Positions 8,297 through 14,859 of a stretch of DNA of 39,030 nt are shown here, one piece after another. The position numbers and the translations under genes are program-made. Source of the stretch: Candidatus Limivivens intestinipullorum (GTDB lineage: Bacteria > Bacillota > Clostridia > Lachnospirales > Lachnospiraceae). Location of the stretch: positions 1-39,030 of the forward strand of contig DVIQ01000079.1 of the NCBI GenBank assembly GCA_018711185.1, written 5' to 3'. A model generated the notes under the pieces. That model worked only from the letters and a program-made list of their open reading frames with translations. It had not been told where the DNA came from and ran no database searches. Each line of letters begins with the position of its first letter. Position 1 is the stretch's first letter.

Positions 8297-8352
8297 AAAC
8301 AAAAAGAGCCGGATAAAGAACAGACATCTCAGTCCGTGCCTTTATCCAGCTC
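8297..8352 (-). terminator. Leader terminator/attenuator in front of the broken MATE gene
   Basis: On the minus strand GAGCTGGATAAA pairs with TTTATCCGGCTC (one mismatch), with a smaller inner stem CGGAC/GTCTG, and TTTTTGTTT follows. It lies in the leader between the promoter at 8395-8423 and the start codon at 8207. A full terminator inside a leader suggests attenuation by a ligand, protein or ribosome. An upstream stem (TCATT/AATGA) is weak, and I do not recognise a known riboswitch class. Confidence 0.6.
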
Positions 8353-8394
8353 CTCATTTCCGACGAATGATTCACCCTCCGGGCAAGTGTAATT

Positions 8395-8423
8395 ATCGTA
8401 ACATACTTTTTTCCACGCGTCAA
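8395..8423 (-). promoter_or_regulatory. Promoter of the MATE pseudogene
   Basis: On the minus strand TTGACG (8418-8423), a 17-bp spacer and TACGAT (8395-8400), with TGT just before the -10 box. It gives a leader of about 180 nt. Confidence 0.7.
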
Positions 8424-8439
8424 GCTCGAAGTCCCCGCT

Positions 8440-8898
8440 TCAGAGCCGCAGCCCTTTAATATCTTTAATGCGGGAAAGGATCACATTGCAGCCGCAGCTT
8501 ACGGATCCCGGAAGCGGATCGATGACCTTCCGAATCAGCTCTTCCATCGCTTCTCCGGAAGCCGTCACCGCGTGAACATGCAGCCGGTTCTTTCCGGTTA
8601 CCCGGTAAATCTGCGTGATATTCTCATTCTCCTTCAGAAGCTCCACCGCCTCCTCAAAGGTATCCGGCCGAAGCTCAATCTCAAAGTAGCAAGACACCGC
8701 TCCGCTGATTTTCTGCGGATTGATAATCGTCGTGTACTCCTCGATAATTCCCCGCTGTTCCAGCGCCTGAATCCGGGATTTCACCGCCACTCTGGATATC
8801 CCCACGCGCTGGCCGATGTCCGAATAAGACATCCTTGCGTTTTCAATCAAAAGCCGGACTATTTCCCTATCCAGCTCATCCAATCCTTCCAAAAACAT
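8440..8898 (-). CDS. Lrp/AsnC-family transcriptional regulator
   Basis: 152 residues. The N-terminal winged helix is clear (LDELDREIVRLLIENARMSY, then SDIGQRVGISRVAVKSRIQ, ALEQRGII), followed by an Lrp ligand-binding (RAM) domain from about residue 65 (YFEIELRPDTFEEAVELL, ITQIYRVTGKNRLHVHAV). Start ATG 8898 has AAGGGG upstream. It is divergent from the MATE/cupin pair, and its promoter (8923-8951) lies back-to-back with theirs, so autoregulation and control of the MATE gene are likely. Such regulators often respond to amino acids or small effectors. C154-like cysteines near the end (VSCGCNV) could sense redox or metal, which is speculative. Confidence 0.93.
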   Translation of the reverse strand: MFLEGLDELDREIVRLLIENARMSYSDIGQRVGISRVAVKSRIQALEQRGIIEEYTTIINPQKISGAVSCYFEIELRPDTFEEAVELLKENENITQIYRVTGKNRLHVHAVTASGEAMEELIRKVIDPLPGSVSCGCNVILSRIKDIKGLRL

Positions 8899-8922
8899 TC
8901 CCTGTATCCCCTTTCTTCCTGT

Positions 8923-8951
8923 ATTATACCGAAAAAGCTGCCGTAATTCAA
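8923..8951 (-). promoter_or_regulatory. Promoter of the Lrp-type regulator
   Basis: On the minus strand TTGAAT (8946-8951), a 17-bp spacer and a perfect TATAAT (8923-8928). Confidence 0.75.
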
Positions 8952-8964
8952 ACCATTCCCGGCA

Positions 8965-9009
8965 TTGACTTTCGCTGTAAACTTTGTTATGATTCTTACA
9001 AAACGTAAG
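8965..9009 (+). promoter_or_regulatory. Promoter and possible operator of the MATE/cupin operon
   Basis: TTGACT (8965-8970), a 17-bp spacer and TATGAT (8988-8993) form a strong promoter. An inverted repeat CTTAC-N5-GTAAG (8995-9009) covers the expected start of transcription, a good place for the divergently encoded Lrp-type protein to act. Confidence 0.7.
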
Positions 9010-9042
9010 TTATAAATTTCGAAAAGAAAGAGAGATAACATC

Positions 9043-10374
9043 ATGAACGGTGATTTAACCCAGGGACCTGTGATGAAATCCATGCTGCGGTTCGCGGTTC
9101 CTATGATTTTGGGAAATCTGCTGCAGCAGTGCTATAATGTAGCGGATACCCTGATTGTCGGACAGTTCCTAGGCGCAAACGCTCTGGCGGCGGTAGGATC
9201 CGCTTTTACGCTGATGACCTTTCTGACCTCCATCCTGTTGGGACTGTGCATGGGGAGCGGTGCTTTGTTCTCTATCCGGTTCGGACAGAAGGACGAGCAG
9301 GGGCTGAAGGAGGCCATATGCACCTCCTTTCTTCTGATCGCGGTTATCACCCTGCTCTTAAATCTCCTGGCCTTCGCGTGTCTGGACGGTATCGCCGTTT
9401 TCCTGCAGGTTCCATCGGATGTCTGGCCTCTTATGCGGGAATATCTGGCCGTGATTTTCTGCGGAATCGCCGCCACCTTCCTTTACAACTACTTTGCCTC
9501 CCTGCTTCGGTCAGTGGGCAACTCCGTAGCGCCGCTTCTGTTTCTGGCCGTTTCCGCCATTCTGAACATCGGACTGGATTTATGGTTCGTGATCGGCCTG
9601 AAACGTGGTGTGGCAGGGGCCGCAGAGGCCACGGTAATTTCTCAGTACATATCCGGTATTGGTCTGGCTCTCTATTACTGGGTCCGCTTTCCGGCCCTGC
9701 GGGTCGAACGGGCGCATTTGAAGCTGCGCCGGTCATGCATCCGGGAAATCGCGGGATTTTCTATTTTAACCTGTATCCAGCAGTCGGTCATGAATCTGGG
9801 GATTCTTATGGTCCAGGGCCTTGTAAACAGCTTTGGCGCCTCTGTTATGGCAGCCTTCGCGGCCGCTGTCAAAATCGATGCCTTCGCTTACATGCCCGTT
9901 CAGGATTTCGGCAACGCGTTTTCCACGTTTATCGCCCAAAACTACGGTGCGAAGAAAAAAGAGCGCATTCAGGCCGGCTTAAAAGGCGCGGTTCTCACTG
10001 CTCTGATTTTCTGCCTTATCATCTCCGCGGCGGTCTGGATCTTTGCCCGTCCTCTGATGCTGATTTTCGTCAGCCCCTCAGAGACGGAAATCATCGCCGA
10101 AGGCATCCGCTATCTTCACATTGAAGGGGCCTTCTACTGCGGGATCGGCTGTCTGTTCCTGCTCTACGGTCTCTACCGCGCCCTTGGAAAGCCCGGCATG
10201 TCCGTGGTGCTCACTGTGGTTTCCCTTGGCACCCGGGTCGCCCTGGCCTATCTTTTATCCGCGATTCCTGCCGTGGGAGTTGTGGGAATCTGGTGGTCTG
10301 TACCCATCGGATGGTTTCTGGCCGACATGACCGGCCTTCTCTACTACAGACGAAAGAAAGGAGAACTCCTATGA
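9043..10374 (+). CDS. MATE-family multidrug/sodium antiporter
   Basis: 443 residues, the usual length for the family, with two repeated bundles of about six helices. Family features include the start MNGDLTQGPVMKSMLRFAVPMI, the stretch YNVADTLIVGQFLGANALAAVG, and LRSVGNSVAPLLF in the first half. The second half includes DAFAYMPVQDFGNAFSTFIAQNYGA. It should export cationic drugs or metabolites in exchange for Na+ or H+ across the cytoplasmic membrane. Its stop codon overlaps the start of the cupin gene (ATGA), so both are one translational unit. It is divergent from an Lrp-type regulator and may replace the broken MATE gene next door. Confidence 0.95.
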   Translation: MNGDLTQGPVMKSMLRFAVPMILGNLLQQCYNVADTLIVGQFLGANALAAVGSAFTLMTFLTSILLGLCMGSGALFSIRFGQKDEQGLKEAICTSFLLIAVITLLLNLLAFACLDGIAVFLQVPSDVWPLMREYLAVIFCGIAATFLYNYFASLLRSVGNSVAPLLFLAVSAILNIGLDLWFVIGLKRGVAGAAEATVISQYISGIGLALYYWVRFPALRVERAHLKLRRSCIREIAGFSILTCIQQSVMNLGILMVQGLVNSFGASVMAAFAAAVKIDAFAYMPVQDFGNAFSTFIAQNYGAKKKERIQAGLKGAVLTALIFCLIISAAVWIFARPLMLIFVSPSETEIIAEGIRYLHIEGAFYCGIGCLFLLYGLYRALGKPGMSVVLTVVSLGTRVALAYLLSAIPAVGVVGIWWSVPIGWFLADMTGLLYYRRKKGELL

Positions 10375-10703
10375 AAACAAGAACCGAGCGTATTGAAAAT
10401 ATGTGCGGCGGAAAGGGCCATGTAATCATCGAACACATTCTGGGCGAACCGGAGCTGCATGGCAAGTGCGGCCTATACGCCAAGGTCACTCTGGAACCCG
10501 GCTGCTCTCTTGGCCGCCACACGCATACAAAAGAAAGCGAAACCTACTACATTCTTTCCGGCTCCGGCATTTATGACGATAACGGCTCTGTTCGCCCTGT
10601 CTTTGCCGGAGACGTCACCTACACCCCGGACGGCAGCTTTCATGCCCTGGTAAATGCCGGGGATACGGATTTGGTATTTATGGCGCTGATTATTCTGGAC
10701 TGA
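10371..10703 (+). CDS. Small cupin-domain protein
   Basis: 110 residues forming a single cupin barrel. Metal-binding motif 1 is visible as H50-T-H52 with E57 (GRHTHTKESETYYILSGSG), and motif 2 contributes H91 in PDGSFHALVNAG, giving the usual three His plus one Glu. The start ATG 10371 overlaps the MATE stop and has AAGGAG upstream. Single-domain cupins of this kind may be isomerases, dioxygenases or sugar-binding sensors, and the sequence alone does not tell which. Coupling to the exporter suggests that it handles the exported compound or a precursor. It is followed by a strong terminator. Confidence 0.88.
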   Translation: MKTRTERIENMCGGKGHVIIEHILGEPELHGKCGLYAKVTLEPGCSLGRHTHTKESETYYILSGSGIYDDNGSVRPVFAGDVTYTPDGSFHALVNAGDTDLVFMALIILD

Positions 10704-10750
10704 AAGCTTTGGCCGCTTCCGCCGGTCCGTATGGTTCATCTGAAAAGCTA

Positions 10751-10785
10751 AGGGCGCCGCGGCATTTCGCGGCGCCCTCTCTTTA
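10751..10785. terminator. Bidirectional terminator, now separated from the minus-strand gene by a repeat
   Basis: AGGGCGCCGC (10751-10760) pairs perfectly with GCGGCGCCCT (10769-10778), followed by CTCTTTATT on the plus strand. On the minus strand the stem is followed only by TTAGC. It ends the cupin operon. Without the repeat inserted at 10789 it would lie right next to the stop codon of the converging secreted-protein gene. Confidence 0.8.
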
Positions 10786-10788
10786 TTC

Positions 10789-10922
10789 GTAACAGTTCAG
10801 CCCTGCTGAACCGTTGCATGCAAAATCCATTTAAAATTGCCTGCGGCGATGGGATTTTGCACTCCTGCATCACGTTCTTACGGTCCGCGCAGCTTGTGCG
10901 CTGAACTGGGCTGAACTGCTAC
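10789..10922 (+). repeat. Repeat family copy B: full-length 134-bp MITE-like element with 8-bp target duplication
   Basis: The ends are inverted repeats: GTAACAGTTCAGCCC on the left and GGGCTGAACTGCTAC on the right. Inside are three hairpins: GTTCAG-ccctg-CTGAAC; AAAATCCAT...ATGGGATTTT with the inner GCCTGCGGC core; and the CTGCGCA-type hairpin (GGTCCGCGCAG...). The element is flanked by the direct repeat CTTTATTC at 10781-10788 and 10923-10930, as left by transposition. It encodes no protein. The right duplication contains the stop codon of the minus-strand secreted protein. This copy is taken as the reference for the family. Confidence 0.85.
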
Positions 10923-10924
10923 CT

Positions 10925-12460
10925 TTATTCGCTCTCCATCATGCCTTCGAATACCTCCGGATGGTACTGAAGGAAGTAGCCCATAAGGATCTGCTGAGCT
11001 CTCAGCCCGATTTTTCCTCCTTCTTCCTCAAGTCTGGACTGCGCGTCCTCATCCAGAAGATTCAGCATATTATCCACATCCGCTTCATAGGAAATTCCCG
11101 ACTGCAGTCTTCCCCAGGAAAGCTCTCCGGAGAGCTGAACGTAATCCGTTCCTGACAAAATGGTCAGATTATCACAGCTTAATACGTTCTTTGTGCTCTT
11201 CTCCGTATAATTGCCGTAAGCGCTTATGGTCACCTGGCTTACATTGTCCAGGAAGGTCCCAAGGGACAGCGTGTAATCTCCGGACCCGCTGTCACGGGAA
11301 AGGGCGCAGCTGAAGGAACTGGTGGAGGCATCCGGCAGCGTCATTTCACCGTAAAGGTCATAAACCGTCTCATCGTCGCTTCTCTGGATATTTCTGGAAA
11401 AATACAGTTCGCTGAACTCTCCGCTCTGGGTCACGGAATACTGCCAGTCAAAATTATCCCCGGAGTTATCGCCGCCTTTGTTTCGGTAAAGCATGGTAAA
11501 TCCAGCCTCCTCCGCGTTCTGCGGCAGCATCTCCGCGCAATACGCCGCCGTTTCTCCCCAGGGAGTCTCATAATACTCCATCCGCAGATCCGACAGAATC
11601 ATCGCTGCCGAATTATAAGCTTCCGTGCGGATATCCATTCGCGTCTGGCTGTCGCTTAAATCCCCCGCTCCCATCTGCTGAAGCAGGTCGCGGCACTCCC
11701 GGTCTGTAAGGGCGAAATCCACCGTGGCATCTACTACCCTGAGCATATCCGCTTCGCTGATAGTCACGGCGCTGCCGGTACAGGAAACCACTTCATCGTT
11801 TATAGTAAATTCTTCCGGTTCAAGGGTCTCCTCCTCAATGTTTTCGGAAAGATCTGTGAATACAGGCTCACAGTACTCCATATAACGCTCCCCGATGGCT
11901 TCCCAGTCCACGCTGGCAAGATCCGCGCTCTGAGAACTGTCCGGCGCAGCAGCTTCCGTGTCTGGCACCGCCGCGTCTGTCTCCGGTTCTGATTCGCCCG
12001 TCTCCCCATTGCCCTCAATTTCAAAAGGATTCAGCGACGGCGACTTTCCCTGTGACTGGGAACCGCCCTCCTGAGATTCGCTTTCCTCAAGGGCATTTTC
12101 CTGCATCTTTTCCATCATTTCCCCGTACTCTGCCATATTCAGAGAAAATACTGTTTCCGTAAGCTCCGGAAGCAGAAACAGCACTTCTTCGCCGTCCTGG
12201 ACAACGCGTCCGGTAAGAAGGTTTGTTCCACTTCCCGTAATGCTGCCGACCAGTTCTCCCAGGCTCCCGTCCTCACGGATGGAAAGAGCAAGGCCCATGT
12301 CGCCAAACATCGCCAAATCCGCGATATTCGTCTCCTCAAGAGTAAGCCTTAGTTCTCCCTGAAACGACTCCGGCCCGGATACCTCCGCGGCGGCCGCGGT
12401 GGTGGAAAGCAACCCGCAGCAAAGCAAAATTCCTGTCAGACACCTTACTCGTTTTTTCAT
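10925..12460 (-). CDS. Secreted protein of unknown function with a Ser/Glu-rich linker
   Basis: 511 residues starting MKKRVRCLTGILLCCGLLS and ending its signal peptide around TAAAAEV. There is no lipobox, LPXTG motif or wall repeat, so it is probably released or loosely held. The first ~100 residues look like a beta-rich domain, then an acidic low-complexity linker follows (ESESQEGGSQSQ, EPETDAAVPDTEAAAPDSS). The rest is a larger alpha/beta part with repeated aromatic strands near the C-terminus. I do not recognise the family. ATG 12460 is preferred because AGGGGG lies 6-7 nt upstream; ATG 12463 is directly adjacent. A MITE copy lies at each end: one in the leader (12494-12628), one at the stop codon (10789-10922). 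Confidence 0.8.
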   Translation of the reverse strand: MKKRVRCLTGILLCCGLLSTTAAAAEVSGPESFQGELRLTLEETNIADLAMFGDMGLALSIREDGSLGELVGSITGSGTNLLTGRVVQDGEEVLFLLPELTETVFSLNMAEYGEMMEKMQENALEESESQEGGSQSQGKSPSLNPFEIEGNGETGESEPETDAAVPDTEAAAPDSSQSADLASVDWEAIGERYMEYCEPVFTDLSENIEEETLEPEEFTINDEVVSCTGSAVTISEADMLRVVDATVDFALTDRECRDLLQQMGAGDLSDSQTRMDIRTEAYNSAAMILSDLRMEYYETPWGETAAYCAEMLPQNAEEAGFTMLYRNKGGDNSGDNFDWQYSVTQSGEFSELYFSRNIQRSDDETVYDLYGEMTLPDASTSSFSCALSRDSGSGDYTLSLGTFLDNVSQVTISAYGNYTEKSTKNVLSCDNLTILSGTDYVQLSGELSWGRLQSGISYEADVDNMLNLLDEDAQSRLEEEGGKIGLRAQQILMGYFLQYHPEVFEGMMESE

Positions 12461-12493
12461 CATAATCCCCCTTCCTACAGAAACGGAGCCATC

Positions 12494-12628
12494 GTTACAG
12501 TTCAGCCCTGCTGAACCGCAACCGCAAAAATCCATTTGAAATCGCCTTCGGCGATGGGATTTTCGCACTCCTGAATCATGTTCTTACAGTCTGCGCAGCT
12601 TGTGCGCAGACCTGGACTGAACTGTTAC
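12494..12628 (+). repeat. Repeat family copy C: full-length 135-bp element in a leader
   Basis: Ends GTTACAGTTCAGCCC and GGACTGAACTGTTAC, with the same three hairpins as copy B; the third is CTGCGCAGCTTGTGCGCAG. Flanks GAGCCATC (12486-12493) and GGCCCATC (12629-12636) agree at 6 of 8 bases and may be an aged target duplication. The copy lies between the promoter at 12699-12728 and the secreted-protein start, so it is transcribed in that leader. Confidence 0.8.
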
Positions 12629-12698
12629 GGCCCATCCGTTCTGTATGAAAATGCGCACTGCCGTTTTGAGAAGCAGCGCACCTTTGTTTGCTACTGCT

Positions 12699-12728
12699 AT
12701 TCTATCACATGCCTTTCAGTGAATGCAA
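12699..12728 (-). promoter_or_regulatory. Promoter of the secreted-protein gene
   Basis: On the minus strand TTGCAT (12723-12728), an 18-bp spacer and TAGAAT (12699-12704). TTTCAC (12733-12738) and GTGAAA (12749-12754) form an inverted repeat just upstream of the -35 box that could be an operator. Confidence 0.6.
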
Positions 12729-12814
12729 TCAGTTTCACGGAAAACCAAGTGAAAAGGTAACCGTTGCAATCGGTGAGTCAAAAACCTCGCGGCGTTCTGC
12801 ACTCCGTTTCGGTC

Positions 12815-12872
12815 GGTGCTAAACGTGTGCCACCGGCACACAGCACCGCCAAATGGACATGCAAGCATGTCC
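12815..12872. other. Two adjacent perfect hairpins downstream of the SRP RNA terminator
   Basis: First, GGTGCT (12815-12820) pairs with AGCACC (12842-12847), enclosing GTGTGCC paired with GGCACAC. Second, GGACATGC (12855-12862) pairs with GCATGTCC (12865-12872) around two bases. They do not match the dispersed repeat family. The stretch 12760-12893 otherwise shows no gene. Confidence 0.5.
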
Positions 12873-12893
12873 GCTTGGCTCGTTGCTCGCGGG

Positions 12894-12926
12894 AATAAAA
12901 AACACCCAGCGCTGCATGCTGAGTGT
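12894..12926 (-). terminator. Terminator of the SRP RNA gene
   Basis: On the minus strand ACACTCAGC pairs with GCTGGGTGT (one G-T pair), followed by TTTTTT. It lies about 45 nt beyond the 3' end of the SRP RNA. Confidence 0.8.
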
Positions 12927-12970
12927 ACTTTCCTTCCGGACAAACCGGCGGCTCTATTTGTATATTATAT

Positions 12971-13235
12971 CCGCGCGCCTTACTTCGAATTTCCCCCACG
13001 GGCGTAACCTCTACAGTTAGCTCGGCCCAGGCTGCCTTACGGCACACAGAGGGCTTTGTTTAGTGCTGCTGCATTCCTGCCCTGACACGGTTCGCAAAGT
13101 TCTGTTGCGTAAGACCCAGGCTTCAACACCACTTATAAAGGGCAGACCCCGCAGAGCAAAACCCTCGGCTCGGCATCACCCCTGCTGTAGCGGATTGCAG
13201 GTACAGGGCACCGCTATCTCCCCGGCTGCGCGGAA
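12971..13235 (-). ncRNA. ffs: Signal recognition particle RNA, large type with Alu domain
   Basis: The minus strand matches the Bacillus subtilis scRNA along its whole length, from memory of that sequence. The 5' part has GGGGAGATAGCGGTGCCCTG and ACCTGCAATCCGCT. The apical S domain has TGTCAGG, then a GGAATGCAGCAGCA segment, which corresponds to the GGAAGGAAGCAGCA asymmetric loop that binds Ffh, and the 3' part has GCCTGGGCCGAGCTAACTG. The ends CCGCGC and GCGCGG pair to close the helix. The roughly 265-nt length and the 5' Alu part are typical of Bacillus/Clostridium. It acts with Ffh and FtsY to target membrane and secreted proteins. The boundaries are set by the closing helix; the primary transcript probably starts near 13255. 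Confidence 0.96.
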
Positions 13236-13261
13236 GCTTTATAACTAAGTCATACTGGTTA

Positions 13262-13290
13262 AGTATAGCTTGAAAAATCCAGGTTGTCAA
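13262..13290 (-). promoter_or_regulatory. Promoter of the SRP RNA gene
   Basis: On the minus strand a perfect TTGACA (13285-13290), a 17-bp spacer and TATACT (13262-13267), the strongest promoter seen in the window and fitting a stable RNA. Confidence 0.88.
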
Positions 13291-13309
13291 CCGGATTTTT
13301 TCATTTTAT

Positions 13310-13383
13310 AAATCTCATCGCCGCAGGCGATTCTAAATGGATTTTTCGGGTCACATAACGGTTCAGCAAGGCTGAACGATTAC
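13310..13383 (-). repeat. Repeat family copy D-prime (partial)
   Basis: A reverse-orientation half copy: the central CATCGCCGCAGGCGATTCT module, then CGGTTCAGCAAGGCTGAACG and an end GATTAC. It agrees with the same part of copy D (from 13457) at all but about two of 68 positions, so the two form a tandem direct repeat with a period of about 147 bp. Confidence 0.8.
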
Positions 13384-13391
13384 TTGGCCAG

Positions 13392-13536
13392 GTTACAGTT
13401 TGGTTCAGGTCTGCGCACCTTGCTGCGCGGACCGTATGAGCATGATTCAGGAGCGCAAAATCCCATCGCCGCAGGCGATTCTAAATGGATTTTGCGGGTC
13501 ACATAACGGTTCAGCAAGGCTGAACCGTTATGTGAC
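13392..13536 (-). repeat. Repeat family copy D, ending in an 18-bp perfect palindrome
   Basis: A full-length reverse-orientation copy starting GTTACAG, with the GGTCTGCGCACC...TGCGCGGACC hairpin and the central GCCGCAGGCGA module. At its right end GTCACATAACGGTTCAGC (13498-13515) pairs perfectly with GCTGAACCGTTATGTGAC (13519-13536) around AAG. It lies upstream of trxA. Confidence 0.8.
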
Positions 13537-13592
13537 TTGCTCACAGAACTTTTCCTTCTGACAGTGTATAGTATAGTCATCACCTGTACTGA

Positions 13593-13817
13593 ATATACAT
13601 TCACCGCAGATGCGGATATCCGCTGTTCACGGCGCAGAATGCAGCGATACAAACGGCAGCGAATATTATTGAAAAAGAAGCAAATCCTACAAAGGACAAA
13701 CTTCCGGCTTTTCCGGAAGCGCGCAGTCCATTGGATTTTGACACCGCAGATCCGGCGGATCTGCCCAACAAACAGGAGGACAAATACAATGACAAAATTA
13801 ACTTCTCAGACTTTTGA
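13593..13817 (+). pseudogene. Possible remnant of a coding region overlapping the trxA start
   Basis: An open frame without a start codon runs from after a TGA to TGA 13815-13817, overlapping the thioredoxin gene by 29 bp in another frame. The translation has a protein-like composition (AQNAAIQTAANIIEKEANP, then LDFDTADPADLPNKQEDK). It could be the 3' end of a gene whose front was removed when repeat copies D and D-prime arrived, or simply a chance open frame in the trxA leader. Confidence 0.25.
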
Positions 13818-14097
13818 TGAAACCATAAACAGCGCTTCAAATCTGGTAGTCGTTGACTTCTTCGCTACCTGGTGCGGTCCCTGCAAAATGCTGTCTCCCG
13901 TTTTAGAACAGGCTGCAGCAGAAATGCCGGAGGTCTCCTTCTACAAAGTGGACATCGACGAAGAGATGGATCTGGCAGGCCGTTTTCAGGTCATGAGCGT
14001 TCCCACCCTTCTCTTCTTCAAGGGCGGCAAAGCCGTTCAGAAATCTGTAGGCGCCATTTCCGGCCAGAAGCTTCGTTCCATCATCGAGGCCCTTTAA
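13789..14097 (+). CDS. trxA: Thioredoxin
   Basis: 102 residues, the normal length. The active site is WCGPC (C29 and C32), the buried Asp is D23 in VVVDFFATWCGPC, and the cis-proline is P72 in MSVPTLLFF. It is a general cytoplasmic dithiol reductant. ATG 13789 has AGGAGG 8 nt upstream, while the frame is open further upstream without a sensible start. The next gene, 75 nt downstream on the same strand, encodes a Crp/Fnr-type regulator, so they may be cotranscribed. No thioredoxin reductase gene is nearby. The upstream 250 bp contain two repeat copies and an 18-bp palindrome, but I see no clear promoter. Confidence 0.96.
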   Translation: MTKLTSQTFDETINSASNLVVVDFFATWCGPCKMLSPVLEQAAAEMPEVSFYKVDIDEEMDLAGRFQVMSVPTLLFFKGGKAVQKSVGAISGQKLRSIIEAL

Positions 14098-14172
14098 ATT
14101 TTTGTTGCCAAACAGCGCGTTTCCCGTTAAACTGGTTTTATCAACGTTCGATTACTTCGGGAGGCGCAATCT

Positions 14173-14859
14173 ATGGGACAGGACACCCTGACGGCCGAGC
14201 CGTTTTTTAAAAAATATTATCCCTTTTGGGACAAGCTGACCGAACAGGAGCAGAGGAATCTTTGCTCCTGTTCTTCCATGCAATCCTACCGCAAATCCGA
14301 CTTTATTTACAGCCACGACGGGGATTGTCTGGGCATTCTGCTGGTCTTAAAGGGCCAGCTCCGCATTTACATTCAGTCGGACGACAGCCGGGAGGTGACG
14401 CTGTTCCGGCTTGGACCGGGGCAGGTCTGCACCCTCTCCGCATCCTGCATCATCCGGGAAATCACCTTTGATATTTCCATTGCCGCGGAAGAGGATACCA
14501 CTCTGCTCACCACAGGCATACAATGCTTCCGCCGTCTCATGGAGAAAAATATTTCTGTGCAGAATTATGTATACAAGCACACTGCGGAGAGTTTTTCCGA
14601 CGCCATGTGGGCTCTCACGGAAATCCTGTTTTCCAGCTTTGACAAACGTCTGGCCGGATACCTTCTGGAAGAGTCCCGGCGCACCCATTCTCTGACGCTC
14701 TCCACCACCCATGAACAGATCGCCAGAAATCTCGGAAGCGCCAGAGAAGTGGTATCCCGGATGCTGAAATATTTTGAAAAAGAAAGGATTGTGCAGCTTT
14801 CCCGCGGGAGCGTAAAGATTACAGATCCCGCCAGGCTGGAAAAAATTCTGGAAGGGTAA
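14173..14859 (+). CDS. Crp/Fnr-family transcriptional regulator
   Basis: 228 residues. An N-terminal cyclic-nucleotide-binding-like barrel (GILLVLKGQLRIYIQSDDSR, VTLFRLGPGQVCTLSASCI) is followed by a dimerisation helix and a winged helix (STTHEQIARNLGSAREVVSR, MLKYFEKERIVQLSRG). HEQIA...SAREVVSR is the usual Crp/Fnr recognition helix. Cysteines occur (NLCSCSS, GQVCTLSASCI) but not in the arrangement of the FNR iron-sulfur site, and the cAMP-binding residues are not clear. Redox or thiol sensing is plausible given the adjacent trxA, but this is inference. GGAGG precedes ATG 14173. It ends one base from the converging tadA. Confidence 0.92.
   Translation: MGQDTLTAEPFFKKYYPFWDKLTEQEQRNLCSCSSMQSYRKSDFIYSHDGDCLGILLVLKGQLRIYIQSDDSREVTLFRLGPGQVCTLSASCIIREITFDISIAAEEDTTLLTTGIQCFRRLMEKNISVQNYVYKHTAESFSDAMWALTEILFSSFDKRLAGYLLEESRRTHSLTLSTTHEQIARNLGSAREVVSRMLKYFEKERIVQLSRGSVKITDPARLEKILEG

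Noticed and set aside
8297..8352. CTGAGA in the MATE leader as a TPP riboswitch
   Set aside because: The other conserved TPP parts are missing, and the bases lie in the loop of a terminator hairpin.
8250..8375. Short leader peptide of 32 codons on the minus strand in the MATE leader
   Set aside because: Its ATG has no properly spaced ribosome binding site, and it lies within the terminator stem.
14173..14859. Calling the Crp-type protein a true FNR oxygen sensor
   Set aside because: The cysteines do not follow the four-cysteine arrangement needed for the FNR [4Fe-4S] cluster.
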